Source: Hyperoplus lanceolatus
Lineage: Eukaryota > Chordata > Actinopteri > Uranoscopiformes > Ammodytidae
Direction: 5' to 3'
Length of the DNA: 64,000 nucleotides
Assembly (NCBI GenBank): GCA_026929865.2
Contig: CM049416.1
Coordinates: forward strand, 19,405,001 to 19,469,000
Positions 31,301 through 44,668 of this stretch are shown here, piece by piece. Under the pieces are notes generated by a model that had not been told where the DNA came from, did no database searches, and was given only the letters and a program-made list of their open reading frames with translations. Both the position numbers and the translations under genes were made by a program. Position 1 is the stretch's first letter. Every line of letters begins with the position of its first letter.

Positions 31301-31904
31301 GTAAACGCCATGACAACTCCAATCGTCGCCAGCAACTGTGGCCTTGCAAAAAAAAAAATAGTGCGGCCGGTGGGGGATCTTATTTTGATGGTACGTTTGT
31401 GTACAGTGTGGAGGCTGGCAGTGAAATGGCTAATAAATCCCTACCAAAAACTGCAGAAAAAAAAACTATTAAAGGTGTACCTACAATCGTTTCCAGAGAA
31501 AACAAGCAGGCCTGCTTTACTGCACCATCCAAATCTTCCTCAAAACTTTACTTTCAGCAGGGCTGTATGAGCAATCTACATCCAGTAAGCCAGAGTACTA
31601 TATCGGGCATAACATGTTGAGCCCATGAAGGCCACTTAATCTGTGATGCACTGCCTGTGGCCCTGACCTCAGGACCTCTGGCATAAAGGAACTATAAATC
31701 TAACATGTGTTCATGTTGCTTGGGACCTCCCACTTAGATGTGAAATGGTCTACTGTGACTGAGTAGAGTCACTCCTCTTGTTTGTTATAACTGGACCAGA
31801 ACCATAAATACACTGACAAATCCCATCAATTTAAATTAAAGTTGAGTCTCTTCCGTTGTCGACTCTTTGTATTGCTCCTGTCCAACAGAACCCATCCTTT
31901 ATAT

Positions 31905-31964
<60 letters not shown>

Positions 31965-32140
31965 CTCTTTCTTCGTCTCATCACTTTCTCTATCCCCTTC
32001 TCTCACTGTATGTCTCTCTCTCTCTCTCTCCCTCTGCCTCTCTTTCTCTGACAGCCAGGCAAACGTTTCAATCCCGGGAGCGTTCAGCACTACCACTGCT
32101 GTCATTCCTCATCAGTGAAAATGACCTTCTTCTCCTTCAA
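31301..32140. other. intron, no gene; CT runs 31,899-32,050
   Basis: Two CT tracts; nothing else recognised. Confidence 0.6.
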
Positions 32141-32266
32141 TCACTCACTCACTCACTCACTCACTCACTCACTCACTCACTCACTCACTCACTCACTCAC
32201 TCACTCACTCACTCACTCACTCACTCACTCACTCACTCACTCACTCACTCACTCACTCACTCACTC
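32141..32266. repeat. (TCAC)31 tetranucleotide microsatellite
   Basis: Perfect TCAC repeat; encodes only an artefactual THSL frame. Confidence 0.98.
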
Positions 32267-32396
32267 TGTCCATCTCTGACATATTGTTGATGATGTCACG
32301 CCTTGCTGATGATGCGCCGCATTTTTATAAAGCGCAAGGCACACAGGACGTGGTGCTGCTTAATCAGAGGTGTGGGCAGCTGAAATGTTAATGGCT

Positions 32397-32445
<49 letters not shown>
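32397..32445. repeat. (TAGA)12 microsatellite
   Basis: Perfect TAGA run. Confidence 0.97.
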
Positions 32446-32748
32446 TGATTAATTCTTGCTCCTGATGTGCACTCTAGCAGTAATGGACCCCACAGGTTAC
32501 TGGAGCGTTATTTACGCCGCCTTAATAAGCACATTTTCCTCTGTCACCATTAGCCAAATCGTTTTCCTCTCCGCGAGTTGTTGGAGCCTAATTGTTTGCT
32601 GTGATAAATGGTGTCCCTTGCCCCTTGAAATGGAGAGGTTTGTCAGCAAGTGAGCACAGGCAATTTAACTTTTTTTTTTACCATGTCAATGCTGAGTGAG
32701 GTGCTGGGCAGGCAGCTTGGACACACAAATACACATGCACGCATGCAT

Positions 32749-32801
<53 letters not shown>

Positions 32802-33689
32802 GGATGGAAGGTGCTGATTGAGATGTTGCTGTGCATAGTTGCTGACTTCAGCGCACGGTCAACGCTTGTGTCAATGTGTGTGAACTCTGGTGTTTGGTTT
32901 CGTATTGGGAAATTTTAATACCCCGCACACATATTTTGCAAATACTAAATGTAGCTCGTTAATAATCAAATTATACTGATTGGCTCTGTATAACAATTAC
33001 ACATACACAGCAGTAACACAGGCTGGCTGCACTGCTTTATTCTAAGGTGCAGTGTTGATTTATTTTGCCTTAAGCACTGAGACCCTGGTTTTGCACTCAT
33101 TTAAACGGCACCTGTGCGTTTGACAATGCCTTCGCCATGCCTATATTTACAGTTGTCTTACAAGTTATTCATCGTCTTTCTGAGGGTGTATACGGCGGCT
33201 TTTCAGGTTGGCGGCGCATAAATCTTAGAGTGTGAGATTTATAGATTGTTTGTGTGTTTACGGCGCATAAAGCTCCATATTTTCCCTGCCTGTCTGTCTG
33301 TCTCTGTGTCTGCAGCTGAGAGCATGGGTGGGGGGACCCTGCATACATTAATCAGCGTGATATACTGGGGACTCGCACGTGCTCACACCAATCATCCAGA
33401 CTTTCAACATCCCCCCCTATTGTCTGCCATATTACTCACACAACGCCATTACTCGTGTCACAGGTTGAGTGTGTGTCTGTGTGTGTATAAATATCTGTGT
33501 GTACAGCTTAAGTTTTATTGTGGAGGACACCGTATAGGATCACACACTTTGTCTTAATAGCTGCTCTTTTGCTCACATGAGAGAGATATAAGGGGAAGGA
33601 TGCAGGAGGGAGGTAGAAATGAGGGCAAAAGGTCTCAAACCGGAAAGAAAGAGGTAGAGATTGACAGTAAGATAGGTATAGTTTGTGTA

Positions 33690-33724
<35 letters not shown>

Positions 33725-34159
33725 GTGTGTGTGTACTGTGTGTGTGTACTGTGTAGGTGGGCCCAGGTCAGCACTGCAGCCATTAGAGGATTATTCCTTT
33801 TTTGGTGGATGTTATTAGCTGGCGATAAACCAGCTCCAGCCCACTGTTTACTGCCTAATTGGTCCCAGTAGTTCCCATTCACACAGCTGTTCTTGTTTAC
33901 TGAGGGAGCGTGTGTTTATATATCTGTGTGTGTGTGTGTGTGTGTCTGAGTGAGTGTGTGTGTGTGTGTGTGTGGGAGGGGGTGTTTGTGTGTGTGTGTC
34001 TATGAGAGAGGTGAAGGCCGTCCAACTTGGAAAAGATGATTATACATATTGTGTGTGTGTGTTTACGCCTCTGTTTGTTTCTGCCACTCAGATTGTCTCA
34101 TGAACTGATGCTTCACTTAAGGTCCGTGCCTAAGGTTAAAGACATTTTATAGACTATTT
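32446..34159. other. intron, no gene; CA/TG runs
   Basis: AC at 32,751-32,796; TG-rich segments at 33,681-33,754 and 33,920-33,998 with TGTACTG and GAGTGAG interruptions. Confidence 0.6.
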
Positions 34160-34388
34160 GAGGTACTTTTCAATATTTCTGAAACAGTCTCATTTTTCCT
34201 CTGATGATGATAAATGACATGTAACAGCAACGAGACCATCAATGTAAAGAATGCTATTTTTATAAAGTTTCTCTTAATGCCTTTGTCATGGGTACGCTCA
34301 CCCAGGAACAACAGCTGGCGTAGTGAAAACACTACCGCTTTTGTCCAATTGGCCGCTAGAATGAACACATACCTCTGAGCCACTTTAA
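34160..34388 (-). mobile_element. MITE family 1 copy, degraded left end
   Basis: CAATATTTCTGAAACAGTCT...AACAACAGCTGGCGTAGTG...CTCTGAGCCACTTTAA. The interior is clear; the outer left end is eroded. Confidence 0.75.
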
Positions 34389-35768
34389 ATATTATTTTTT
34401 ATTAAATAAATTATTTGATCAACAAAAAAAAAGTTCAACCATCAGATGTGCAAAAATAATGGCCTGTTAGCTTCAGTATTCCACTTTTTGTCGTGGTTGC
34501 ATATTTTGTTCAGTAGACAGGAGCAGATACAGCTGGACTTCACTGTGAAGGGGCTTTTCTTACTAAGCAGTTCCTGTGGACAGCTGGTCATAGATAATCA
34601 AATCCCTTAAAAGGGACCAAGCTTCGTCCCCTGTCTAGAACTGAAAATGATGAGAGACATGGAAGTGGTTGAGTCTCCCTCTAAAGTGTGTGGAAGATCA
34701 TTCTACATCCTCAGAACAGCACACTGAGGGTTTGTCTGGACTGTTGAGGAGGAAGTAAGCTGCCTTCAGGCAACATGCCAACCCAGTTAAACGGTATTAT
34801 TAGTACTTACCTTGGAACCAAAGCAAGAGGTACTTACCAAAGAGACACACTTGGATTTCCCAGTTCTTCATTTGGGCTTGAAGGCACCACATTAACATGT
34901 CAAATGATGATGAACAAGTTGCTGAGTGGTGCAGTGTCCTGTAATGTGGTGTTCAATGGTTCGAGTTCAGAGATCCACCTGAGACATGTGTCAAAGGTGA
35001 ACTCCTCACACCACTTACAGCCTGTCTTTACAGTTACCATCTTCGAGAAACTCTTTTTTCATGGTGCATTCAAGGACACTCCTACAGTATATTTGAGAGT
35101 ACGCTGCTGAAAAGCTTCATATTCAGCAAAATTAAATGGGGCAAAATTAAAATTAGGAGAGCGGCAGACGAGAAAAACGTTCTGTAGTTGAAGGAAATAA
35201 TGTGATTATTGCTTTATGAAAGTTTCCCTTTTTAGAACTGGCTGAATGCTGAACAGCCACCTTTCCCTTATTAATGCAGCTACAATAACACAATATGATG
35301 AAACAAAATGAAGTAAACAAAACAATATACTGCAGTGAAATAAATTAAACTGTCCAAAAACATATATTTTGGACTGCTATGGACGGCTGTAATGATGGGT
35401 ATACAGTCAATTTCGGTAGTGAATGGGCTGTGTAGATATAGTTTAGTACTATTGCTCAAAAGATGCGCACATTTTTTGCAAGCATTTTTCAGATTGTTTC
35501 AAGCCATTTTTGAGGATGTTGCAACTCATGATCGTCATTCTAAACCGCTTAGAGCTCCAGAGTTCCTCGAAATGCAATTTTATGAGATTTAAGTGCAAGA
35601 CACAACCAGCAGCACTTGGAAAAACATGCATCCAGGCCGGAGTGTTCTGACTGAATAATGATGACATATTTTACCTACAGGCGCTTTACCATAGAGCAAA
35701 CTGAATTATAAAGGTTGTTTTGGACAGTGGTGTTCTCCTGACTGTTGCTCCCACGGACATAGAACGGA

Positions 35769-35799
<31 letters not shown>

Positions 35800-35807
35800 T
35801 TTTGTTG

Positions 35808-35858
<51 letters not shown>

Positions 35859-36189
35859 AATCGGCACACAACCTCTGGGCTTCTTCTTCTGTTCGGGGCC
35901 TCTGGACTGCTCAATTAAAGGGGTATTGTGTGTGTTTTGTGTGCGTGGGTGACTGACAGGGTCAAGTATGTCCCCCCTGCGCTGACCACACAGCCCAAGA
36001 ATGTTTTCTTTACTATCAACAGGAGGACGGAAAGTTTAAACTATTCCTTCTTTCCCCTCCTTTTTCACTTCCATTTTTTTCTGGAGATCTGGAGACCGGT
36101 AGCATTACAATCCTTGACATAAATTAAGTTTTCTTTATTAGTCGATTTACACAAGGCTACATTGAAATTCGTCTTTTCGCATATCCTTT
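34389..36189. other. intron, no gene; TG run 35,769-35,857
   Basis: The TG run is split by GCGTTTTTGTTGTTG. Nothing else recognised. Confidence 0.6.
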
Positions 36190-36432
36190 CTCAAGTGACC
36201 ACACTTCAGAGGGGGTCAGAGCGCAGGGTCAGCCATAGTACAGCGCCCCTGGAGTAGTTTGGGGCTAAGTGTCTTGCTCAAGGTCACAATGGTAGAGATG
36301 GTGGGCACTGTAGATGTAATACCAGCTACCACTATTTTTACTACTGACACCCTCTTGTCCGGTGCCGGGGATCAAACCAGCAACCTTATGGTTACTGGTC
36401 GGCCCATCTTTCCTCTAGAGTCTAGGCCATCT
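36190..36432 (-). mobile_element. SINE fragment, reverse
   Basis: GGGGATCAAACCAGCAACCT is the complement of a B-box-like GGTTTGATCCCC; GTGTCTTGCTCAAGGTCACA and GGGGTCAGAGCGCAGGGTCA are typical of fish SINE bodies (recalled). Confidence 0.6.
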
Positions 36433-37848
36433 TACCACATACCATATAATACAGTAAGAGAGTTTTGATGATATGTTGTGCGCTGGATGGCCTCCCAAAG
36501 TGCAGCTAGGCCTTCTGGGAGAATGTATATTATGAAGTAAGACAAAGGTAAAAAGGTCAAGAGAGGCTGCTCTCCTGCTGTGCATTTCCACGAATATCTT
36601 TTTAGTTGTTTGTATCTACATCACAGGCTTAGTAATTACATGCCCCCATATCATATATATAAGCACATGCTGCTACCACTCCTAAAAACGAAACCATATG
36701 TTTCCCAACGGTCAACATGTGATTGTAAACGCATTGTGGCCTCTGTGAGAAAACATGACGCAATGAGAAAAATCTGCCCTGGGGAAAGTTTTTTTTTCTC
36801 TGTCGTTGCAAAAACACATTTTCAAACGGAGCCATAGGATGTTTTCTCATGAGTCATTTGTTTAAAAAAAAATACTATGTCATATGTTTTCCCCTGCCTG
36901 ACAGTTGGGCTTTTTAATCAAGGTTTAGTTTGAGAGAAAAGGGATTCATCACATCGCCATGATTTAAAGCACACTATAGCCCTCCTGCATGTGATTACTA
37001 CTGCAAGCTGACTGCAGACTGTGTGTAAGTGTGTTAATTGAGGTGTTATATTATTATATCGTATGGAGGCACGGAAAAGAACATTTGGAGTTTTCCTTGT
37101 GGTAACTTGAGTTAGTTATAGTCCTTAATTTGCTTAGTTTATGGGTTTAGAATTAAAATAGTAACCACTGAGAAGCTACCACAGAGCTGTTGGGGGATTT
37201 TAATGTGTCTTGCTCAAGGGCACTGCAGCAGTGGGAATCCCTATTCCGATGGGAGCAGTCATAACTGTTCCTCCCCAAGTACCGACATCCTTCCACCTAA
37301 TGTTCTGCTAGAAGGGATTTGATTAAAGCTCAGTGAGATATTTATTTTATTGAATTATTTTGTTTCTGATAAATTTGACAAATTGAGAGTTTCTTTTTTC
37401 TTTTTCACATACCACAACATATTATGAGGACCATTGTATGCACTTAAAAAAAAAATTACGGAGTCTTGGAACTGAAGAGGGGTAATATTCCATAAAAAAA
37501 ACTAGATTAAAGTCATAAATCTACAAGAAAAATACTCATTACACTGTTATGCAAAAAGGACAATTTTAAGATGAGTTTTTAGTGTATAAGCCTATCTACT
37601 GAATACTCTCTGCATAGCCTTCATGTAAATGGAGAGAGATGGATTCACATTAATAATAGAGCAAAGAGCAAGAAGGAGAAACAGTTTCACCTTGTGCCTC
37701 TCCCCAGGCAGTGTGGGAGTTTAGCTGCTGGGATTACTGGGATGCTGTAAAGTAGACGTAGCTCATCCTGTGTATCGGTCCATCAGCATTTACACGGTGT
37801 GTGTTCAAACAAATACTCCCCCCTCCCCCCTTACGCACACGCACACGC
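36433..37848. other. intron, no gene; possible SINE scrap
   Basis: GTGTCTTGCTCAAGGGCACT near 37,206 resembles the SINE body at 36,190. Otherwise empty. Confidence 0.5.
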
Positions 37849-37972
<124 letters not shown>

Positions 37973-38100
37973 GCACTGGTTTCATTTCAGCCCAGACCTG
38001 GTCCGATAAGGGCCTGCTGCTTATTTACATGGATGTTGCGGTTTGTTTGGTCCCCCCGAATGAATTTAGATAAGACTGATAGTGTTTACCCTGGGAAAAT

Positions 38101-38120
38101 GTGTGTGTGTCTGTGTGCAA

Positions 38121-38191
<71 letters not shown>
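38101..38191. repeat. compound (TG)n microsatellite
   Basis: TG with a CAACGTGTC interruption, then about 60 bases pure. Confidence 0.95.
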
Positions 38192-38193
<2 letters not shown>

Positions 38194-38904
38194 ATGTGCG
38201 CAGGTGAGGGTGCCATACTGCCACAAGTGTGCAAGTAGATTGCGTGTGGCTTTCAGTTAGGAAAGGTAATGAAGGGTAGGCTATGGTACATTCATAGCCT
38301 AGTGAATACATATCATAAAAACAGAATAGCCCATTTCTCCCTTCACAATAATAAAACTATAGGCCTTCATCTGTCTTGGTTAAGAGAGATAGGACAAGGA
38401 GATGCGTGTCATTGCGCATATTTGTTTACATTTGTGGTCGTCAGCTGTGTACGAGCGCTGAAAGGAAAGCCCTGACATCCATTTGTATGGGCATGTCAAT
38501 AATGTGCTGCCATCCGTGCCTGTTGACGTGTCATTAGCGCACGGCCGTTGCTCAGAGCCCAATCAGCGACAATACACCGAGGGCTGGGTGCTATCGGAAA
38601 GCTGTCAGAGCAATTGTAATGGAAATATATAGTCAGTCGCGGTGAAAATACGCTGTGAGGGAGGGATTTTTCCTCCAGTTTTCTTGCTCTCTCTCTCTTT
38701 CTGTATCTCTATCTCTTTCTCTCTCTCTCTCTCTCTTCTGTATCTCTATCTCTTTCTCTCTCTCTCTCTCTCTCCTGTCACACTGTCTCTACTTTCTTCT
38801 CTTTTGTCAAACAATGGTGGCAATCTCCGTCCCTGTTGATATCATTTATGTGTTGAAAGTCTATCAGCCAGCATTTGTGTGTGTGTGTGTGTGTGTGGCG
38901 TGCG
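38192..38904. other. intron, no gene; CT-rich 38,685-38,775
   Basis: The CT block contains a duplicated TTCTGTATCTCTATCTCTTT. Confidence 0.6.
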
Positions 38905-39150
38905 CTCGTGCACAATTTATGTCGCCCCCTTGAGGAATTCTTGAGTAATTACAACAAGATTGTCAGCGCATCTGCATGAGGTAAGCCTTCGGTGATCGCA
39001 CATGGATTTTATACCTTCTGCTGTACGTCCAGGTTTCTTCTTAGCATAGAACCAACCACTGAAACATTTCTTGGGATTTTTCTGTTTGGCGATGGCTTGA
39101 ATATAACCAGCATTCATTTATATGAAAAGGTTACGCACTATTGCTTTAAA
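38905..39150 (+). mobile_element. MITE family 4 copy (TTTATGTCGCCCCC)
   Basis: Shares TATGTCGCCCCC, GAGGAATTCTT, CTTCTGCTGTACGT and the end TACGCACTAT with the copy at 57,231-57,549. Confidence 0.75.
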
Positions 39151-40316
39151 ATGTATATATTTATAGATGTACACTGCCCTAAATTAATATGGTACATATA
39201 TTGTATCTGCTGGTGACCATATAGCTACAATAATTCACCATGTTTTACCATAGGCCATTATGTTTTATGTTAACATTTTTAGCATTTCTTTACTTCAGTA
39301 AATGTATGACTGAAAAAAAATCATTGGTGTGTCCAACAGTAATGAACCTTGAGGCATAAAACACCACTACTTTGTCTCATACCCATCTTAAACCTATATG
39401 TTATACAGTATAGATCAAGACACCTAATTCCCTACTGGGTCTTCAACTTTACTATGCGCTATTTAACCTTTAATGGTTGAACGGCCTATTCTCCCTGCAA
39501 ACACACTACAGGGCTGCTCCACACTTAAAACTGTTGGTGGCAAATGATGACTGATTGTGCCGAATTTGCAGCGGTCTCGAAATTTGGCAGGAGTATAGGC
39601 TATAACACTGAGTAGAAGACAGTAAATACACAGTAGATTAGATAAGATGGAACTTAAATGGTCCCTTGGGGAATTTGAGTCATCCAACTGAAAATAAATG
39701 GTAATATAGCGGAATATCCACACAGGAGCCGGAGAGAAAATGGGGTTTATTAAAGATAATGCAACCCACAATTACTCCAGTCAACTGTTGTTGAGTGTGA
39801 ATTACAGCGGGCATGCACGAGTGTGTGTGATTATTGTGCTTACAGTACAGTGGGCCCTGCCTGCCTGCTGCAATCAGACCTGCTCTGGAAGGTTCCATGC
39901 TGTAGTCGATGTAGGGGTGTGCAGTCCATGGGGGGAGAACGGAGCGATTTGATTGGCTGAAAAGGAGGCAGAGCTCTCTCTAGCACTTGTGATTTTTTCT
40001 TCTTCTTTTTTTTTGCTTTCACATAGGGGCTCTTTGCCTTCACTTATTCACACACATACAGCATCTCTTCATCTCTCTCTCTCGCTCACTGCTCAGTGGG
40101 GGAAATTAAAGTAGGGATGAGGGGGAGAGAGGGAGAGAGGGAGGGCTGTGAGTGACTCTGGGGAGAAAGAGAGTAGGAAAAAAGGCATGAGATGAGAGCT
40201 GAGCAGTGGAGTGTGGTCGTGGTGTTTTGGATTTTTTTTTATCATGCAAACGTTTGAGAGGTGCATTCAAGTCGAGAAATATGAGGAAATCTGATAAACG
40301 AATGGATGGAGAGATG

Positions 40317-40347
<31 letters not shown>

Positions 40348-41240
40348 GGGGGGGGGGTCAGGGATATGTCTCTATTTTAAGGAGTGAAACTGAATATTTT
40401 CATCTATTGATTACTCTACATACAACTTGATAACAAGACTTCTTAATTGCCGTAAATGACATACGCTCTACATTTAGACCTTGGCATATCAATCAATTTC
40501 TTGTTGGGAGCTGGCCTTGTCTGGCCCTGATCAAGGGAGCCAAAAATATGTCCAATTTTTCAGTCGACATAGTAAAACGCTGTGGTAATTTGTAGTTACT
40601 AAATGTTTTCCCACGTAGATATTAAAATAAAATATAGGCTTGACTTGTACATTTGTTTAATTCACGCTTGTAGCGATTTCACTGTAATTACAGTATTTCT
40701 GATGGAAAATTTTAAAAAACTTCTGTAGTATTACAGTGGACACTTTAAAATGCTACCAGAATCCATTCCTAGTATAATAAAGCTACTGTACATGCTGTAT
40801 CATTTACTCCAACAAGAGATTGATGTCTTGTAGATTTTTTGGGGATAAATTCAACTCTCTATTTTCTCGAAATAATTCATTTAGTTCCTCCACGTTCTTC
40901 CCCTGTTCCTCTCTTCAACTGTCTCTCCTTTGCTTCTGTTCATCCTCTCTGTCCCTTCTGCCCCTCTCAGTGTTACATAACGTAGTGTTACATTTCAGTT
41001 ACTATTCAAAATGTAAATTTTACCCTTGGACAAACACCAGCAACAACACTTCTCCACACAAACCCCCCCTTTTCTAGCCCCCCCCCCCTGAAATAATAAT
41101 ATCCACAGAAAGCATATGTGAATGCTTCCATCACATGTGTGTGTGTTTAACCTACATTATATGGTTGCCAGATTCTTTGTTTTTCAAGTATATAGGAACA
41201 TATTCAGACTTGAAGGGTCCACTCTGCTCTCTCTCTCCCT
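39151..41240. other. intron, no gene seen
   Basis: (TG)n with a G12 run at about 40,317-40,357; GA-rich 40,100-40,170; C8 near 41,080. Nothing coding. Confidence 0.6.
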
Positions 41241-41776
41241 GTGTCCCATTCGTCATAGCGGCGCAAAGGCTTGTCCCATTTGGAAGGCTCCTTCATATGC
41301 GGCCGAGAAATGCAGCCTTTGTTTCACGGTTTTGAAGGCTGCAACAGATGTATCCTTCGCGGCCTAACATATCCCAAGATTTATTGCGTTTTTTTCAGAG
41401 ATGGCATAATTTATTTTTTTTAAATAACAAAACAGCAACGTGTTGCTCCATCTTCTTAACTTGTATCTTCCTTTCTTTTTTTCTTGTACTTTTTTTTCTT
41501 TTCGTCTGGTAGGCAACTTCTTTTTCTTTTTTCCTCCGTTGACAAGGCTGTTTCCGTTGGCAGCAATCAGGGTTGCTAGGCAGCACAGGAGCGGCGAGTC
41601 GTCACGCAAGGTAACGGCTTGTTACGCAAACCTGAAATGCTCGTAAACCGAGACCTGCGGAGACCGTCTCAATTAACAACGCTCGTTCGGCCTTCGACTC
41701 GGCCTTCACAGGCTATAGCCTTCATAGACCGCGTAGACCGCGTCCTTAGAAGGATGCGGCCCCTCGGATGGGACAC
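41241..41776. mobile_element. possible MITE with GTGTCCCAT ends
   Basis: GTGTCCCATTCG at the left and CGGATGGGACAC at the right are near-perfect inverted ends; both sides also carry GAAGG...GCGGCC sequence. No target duplication could be fixed. Confidence 0.5.
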
Positions 41777-43204
41777 GGCTTCTCTCTCTCTTTCTCTCTC
41801 TCTCTCTTCTTTATCTACTCTGTCTTCTCCCTTTATGGGGCTATCCATCATTGTCTCTCTCTACTTCTTAGGTGTCCCTCTGCTCAGTTTTCTAGTCATT
41901 ACTGGGCTGTTTTGACCGAGAGCTGCGGGACTCCAGGGACCACAAACAATGTTCTTATCTCGACAGGGGGCCCCCTCCTTTGGAGAACAAGAAAATGGCC
42001 ACAGTTTGTCTGAACATAAACGGCCTCCCAAGTTCAAAATGACCTTTTTAAACGAAAACATATATTTTCCTGAGACATTTTGTGCCCAATGTCTTGGCCA
42101 TAAAACTATGTAGCGAGAATTGAGCTAACTCATTCTAGAAGTCTTGGTGGCTTTGATACATGTGATCAATAAAGTTGTGCTGAATCGATGCAATTTTGAA
42201 TTTTTTCCACATGGAAAATATTGCTTTACCCCTTCACTATTTAGCTTCGAGCAGCATTTAAACATTTTCTCTAATTAGTCCCATATGTATTTGCTCTATA
42301 ATTCGTAAATAATGTCCATGACTGTAACTCCTTCTGTGCGCACAAGTTAATGTTACGATATAGTAAAATACATTTGTTATAATAAAACATACAGTCTTCA
42401 CAGTCGACGTTCCATATTCTGAGATATAGCCAACTGCACATTAAAGCTGGTGACAGCGATTCTGGAAAATGCTTGTTGTCAATATCACTTTTTGTCGAAA
42501 TCTCCAGGATCACTGACTCCCCCTTTTAAAAAGTCCAGGTTAAACCTCAATAAGTCAAAATCTAATTGTTACTTCTCCTGATTATGTTGACTGCCAGTTA
42601 AATGACGACTGAAATGGTGAGTGTTGGATGAAAAAAAGCTACTTAGGGTTTAAGGAAAATACATTTTCATCTCTCAGGACAGGAAGCTGTATATATTCCC
42701 CTCCGACAGCTCTCACAAACCTGACACGCTTTCTGAATTTGTAAACGTCGTAGAATGATATATACGGACGAGACGCGTGCCAGCTTATACTGTATGTGTA
42801 GCAGAAATGTGCGTACAGGTTGTAGCTTTCCATCTTGAATTTTACTGTGTGTCAGTCAGTGTCTCACTAAATTAAACTAACTGGCTCCTTCTCTTCTTTC
42901 ATATCTCAATTCTATCACCCTAAAATCACTGCCATGATTCTACAGTAGCACAGAATGGACAAACTTAATGGCCATATTAATTTTGAAAGTGGGTGTCCTG
43001 GGGAAATGCACCTGTTGCAAGACGAAGAAGAAGTACCGGTACTTACTAAATAAATCTTGACCATAATTTTTTTTTTTACTTATCTTGTCTTCATGTCCAA
43101 TGCACCTTCAGTTAGTACTCCCAATTATCCTTGTTATAGGTGACTGTACAAAAACTATTAAGGCTTTCTTATCTTATATATTTTTCCTTTCATTCTCCCC
43201 TCAG
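41777..43204. other. intron, no gene; MITE end near 42.44-42.53 kb
   Basis: ATTAAAGCTGGTGACAGCGA...GACTCCCCCTTTTAAAA looks like a short TIR pair of a further MITE family related to the piece near 25.25-25.31 kb. Confidence 0.5.
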
Positions 43205-43357
43205 AACCTGGAGAGGGAGACGGCCCTGCACTGTGCGGCGCAGTACGGCCACTCTGAGGTGGTGTCTGTGCTGCTGCAGGAGCTGACTGACCCCACCATG
43301 AGGAACAGCCAGCAGGAGACACCTCTGGACCTGGCAGCCATGTATGGAAGACTTCAG
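43205..43357 (+). CDS. anks1b: anks1b exon (two ankyrin repeats)
   Basis: A 153-base, phase-0 exon of 51 codons with acceptor ttctcccctcag and donor CAG|GTCAGT. It reads [20 protein letters not shown], then [20 protein letters not shown] and [11 protein letters not shown]. Two consecutive ankyrin cores are visible, [10 protein letters not shown] and [11 protein letters not shown], joined by the ELTDPTxRN loop typical of ANKS1 proteins. It follows an 11.9-kb intron, the largest in the visible part of the gene. No altered key residue was noticed. Confidence 0.96.
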
Positions 43358-43647
43358 GTCAGTAGGGATGATGACATTTGACACCATTTTATTTTAACTT
43401 TTTAGTTGAAAGTGTATATTTTACACTACACATGCCAAGAGTTGAATGCTGTTGGAATCAGAGTAGGACTTATCTTAGAATGATCCTCTGTGCCTTTCAG
43501 TGGGTAATTAAAGGTGCACTATGTAACTTTGAGTGTGTCAGAGAACAATTAAAAATGTTCTAAGCATGTGACTCAATGTGCATATTCCCTACGACCCTAT
43601 CGCTGGTGTTAGCAACAGTGACAAGGACCACACAGTGCATGGAACCG

Positions 43648-43890
43648 TTGTTTATACTCGAGAGATGAATTGAGGGGTGACCCTCATTTGCAATGATGTC
43701 GCGTCAAAACAGTGCAACACAAAAACAACAACACATACACAATATACAATGCAAATACATCAAATACACAACAAGCTGAAGAGCCAAAACAATTAAAACC
43801 TTTTGGCAGTGATGTAGAACGGCTGTAATTAAAATGAAATGGGTGAAAGTACAATATAGCCTCATTTAAATAGTAACAAGCTGGGATCTG
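43648..43890 (-). mobile_element. LINE family A 3' tail, reverse
   Basis: GAATTGAGGGGTGACCCTCA...ATTAAAATGAAATGGGTGAA...CAATATAGCC is the complement of the tail at 6,310-6,520. Confidence 0.8.
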
Positions 43891-44274
43891 CTTTTGAAAA
43901 AAAAAAAAAAAAATCTTCCTCAAATACTTGCCTGTGTGCTAGACAGACAGGCAGGTGCACATTTGCTATTTTGGTAAAAAGAAAAAAAAAGTAGGCTATG
44001 CTCACACGCTCACACACACACACACACAAGTACACCACTTCTAGTAAGAGCCGTATGCCGAAAATGCCTGCTGACGTTTGGAACGCAATCACACATTCTC
44101 TGTGCTAAGGTGGTGAGTAATTGCAGTCAAGCCCCGTACAGGTTTGTCTGAGTGCGAATGAATAATTTATAAAGGCAGCAGTATCGCACTCCCTGCATGA
44201 TAATGAAGGGAAATCCCTGTGGTGGGGAAGCTACTGCTGTGCACAGATGTAGCTAACACGGGGCAAAAGTTTAC

Positions 44275-44327
<53 letters not shown>

Positions 44328-44574
44328 GATATACACGAAGACGCACATGAAAGGGGGGGGGGGAGAGCTTTCTAGAGAACGGCACGTTGTTGGTCTGAGT
44401 TATAAAAAGAAACCATCTGTGATCAAACGAAAGGGAAGCTCCACTATCACAACTCACTAATTACAACTACCAATACTATAATATGGAGCTGGGCGTGGTA
44501 GGAAATAAGGATTACCACCACACATGCTAATGTTTGCTACTGTTGGTAGATAAAGAGAGAGAGTGGGTTACACA

Positions 44575-44668
44575 TTTCATTTTCATTTTCCTTTATTTAT
44601 CCTTGAAAGATCAATTGAGGGCTGACCCTCTTTTACAATGACGTCGAGTCATTGTAAAAGAGGGTAGG
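44575..44668 (-). mobile_element. LINE family A extreme 3' end with hairpin
   Basis: CATTTCATTTTCATTTTCCT...CAATTGAGGGCTGACCCTC matches the tail of family A. It ends in 17-bp perfect inverted arms, 44,626-44,642 and 44,648-44,664, around GTCGA. Confidence 0.75.

Noticed and set aside
31301-31570. Continuation of the exon frame past 31,300
   Set aside because: A good GT donor, exact family boundary (VNQQ) and no similarity beyond it.
39690-40060. Possible alternative promoter or exon near a GC-richer stretch
   Set aside because: No splice sites in phase, no conserved peptide, no clear promoter elements.
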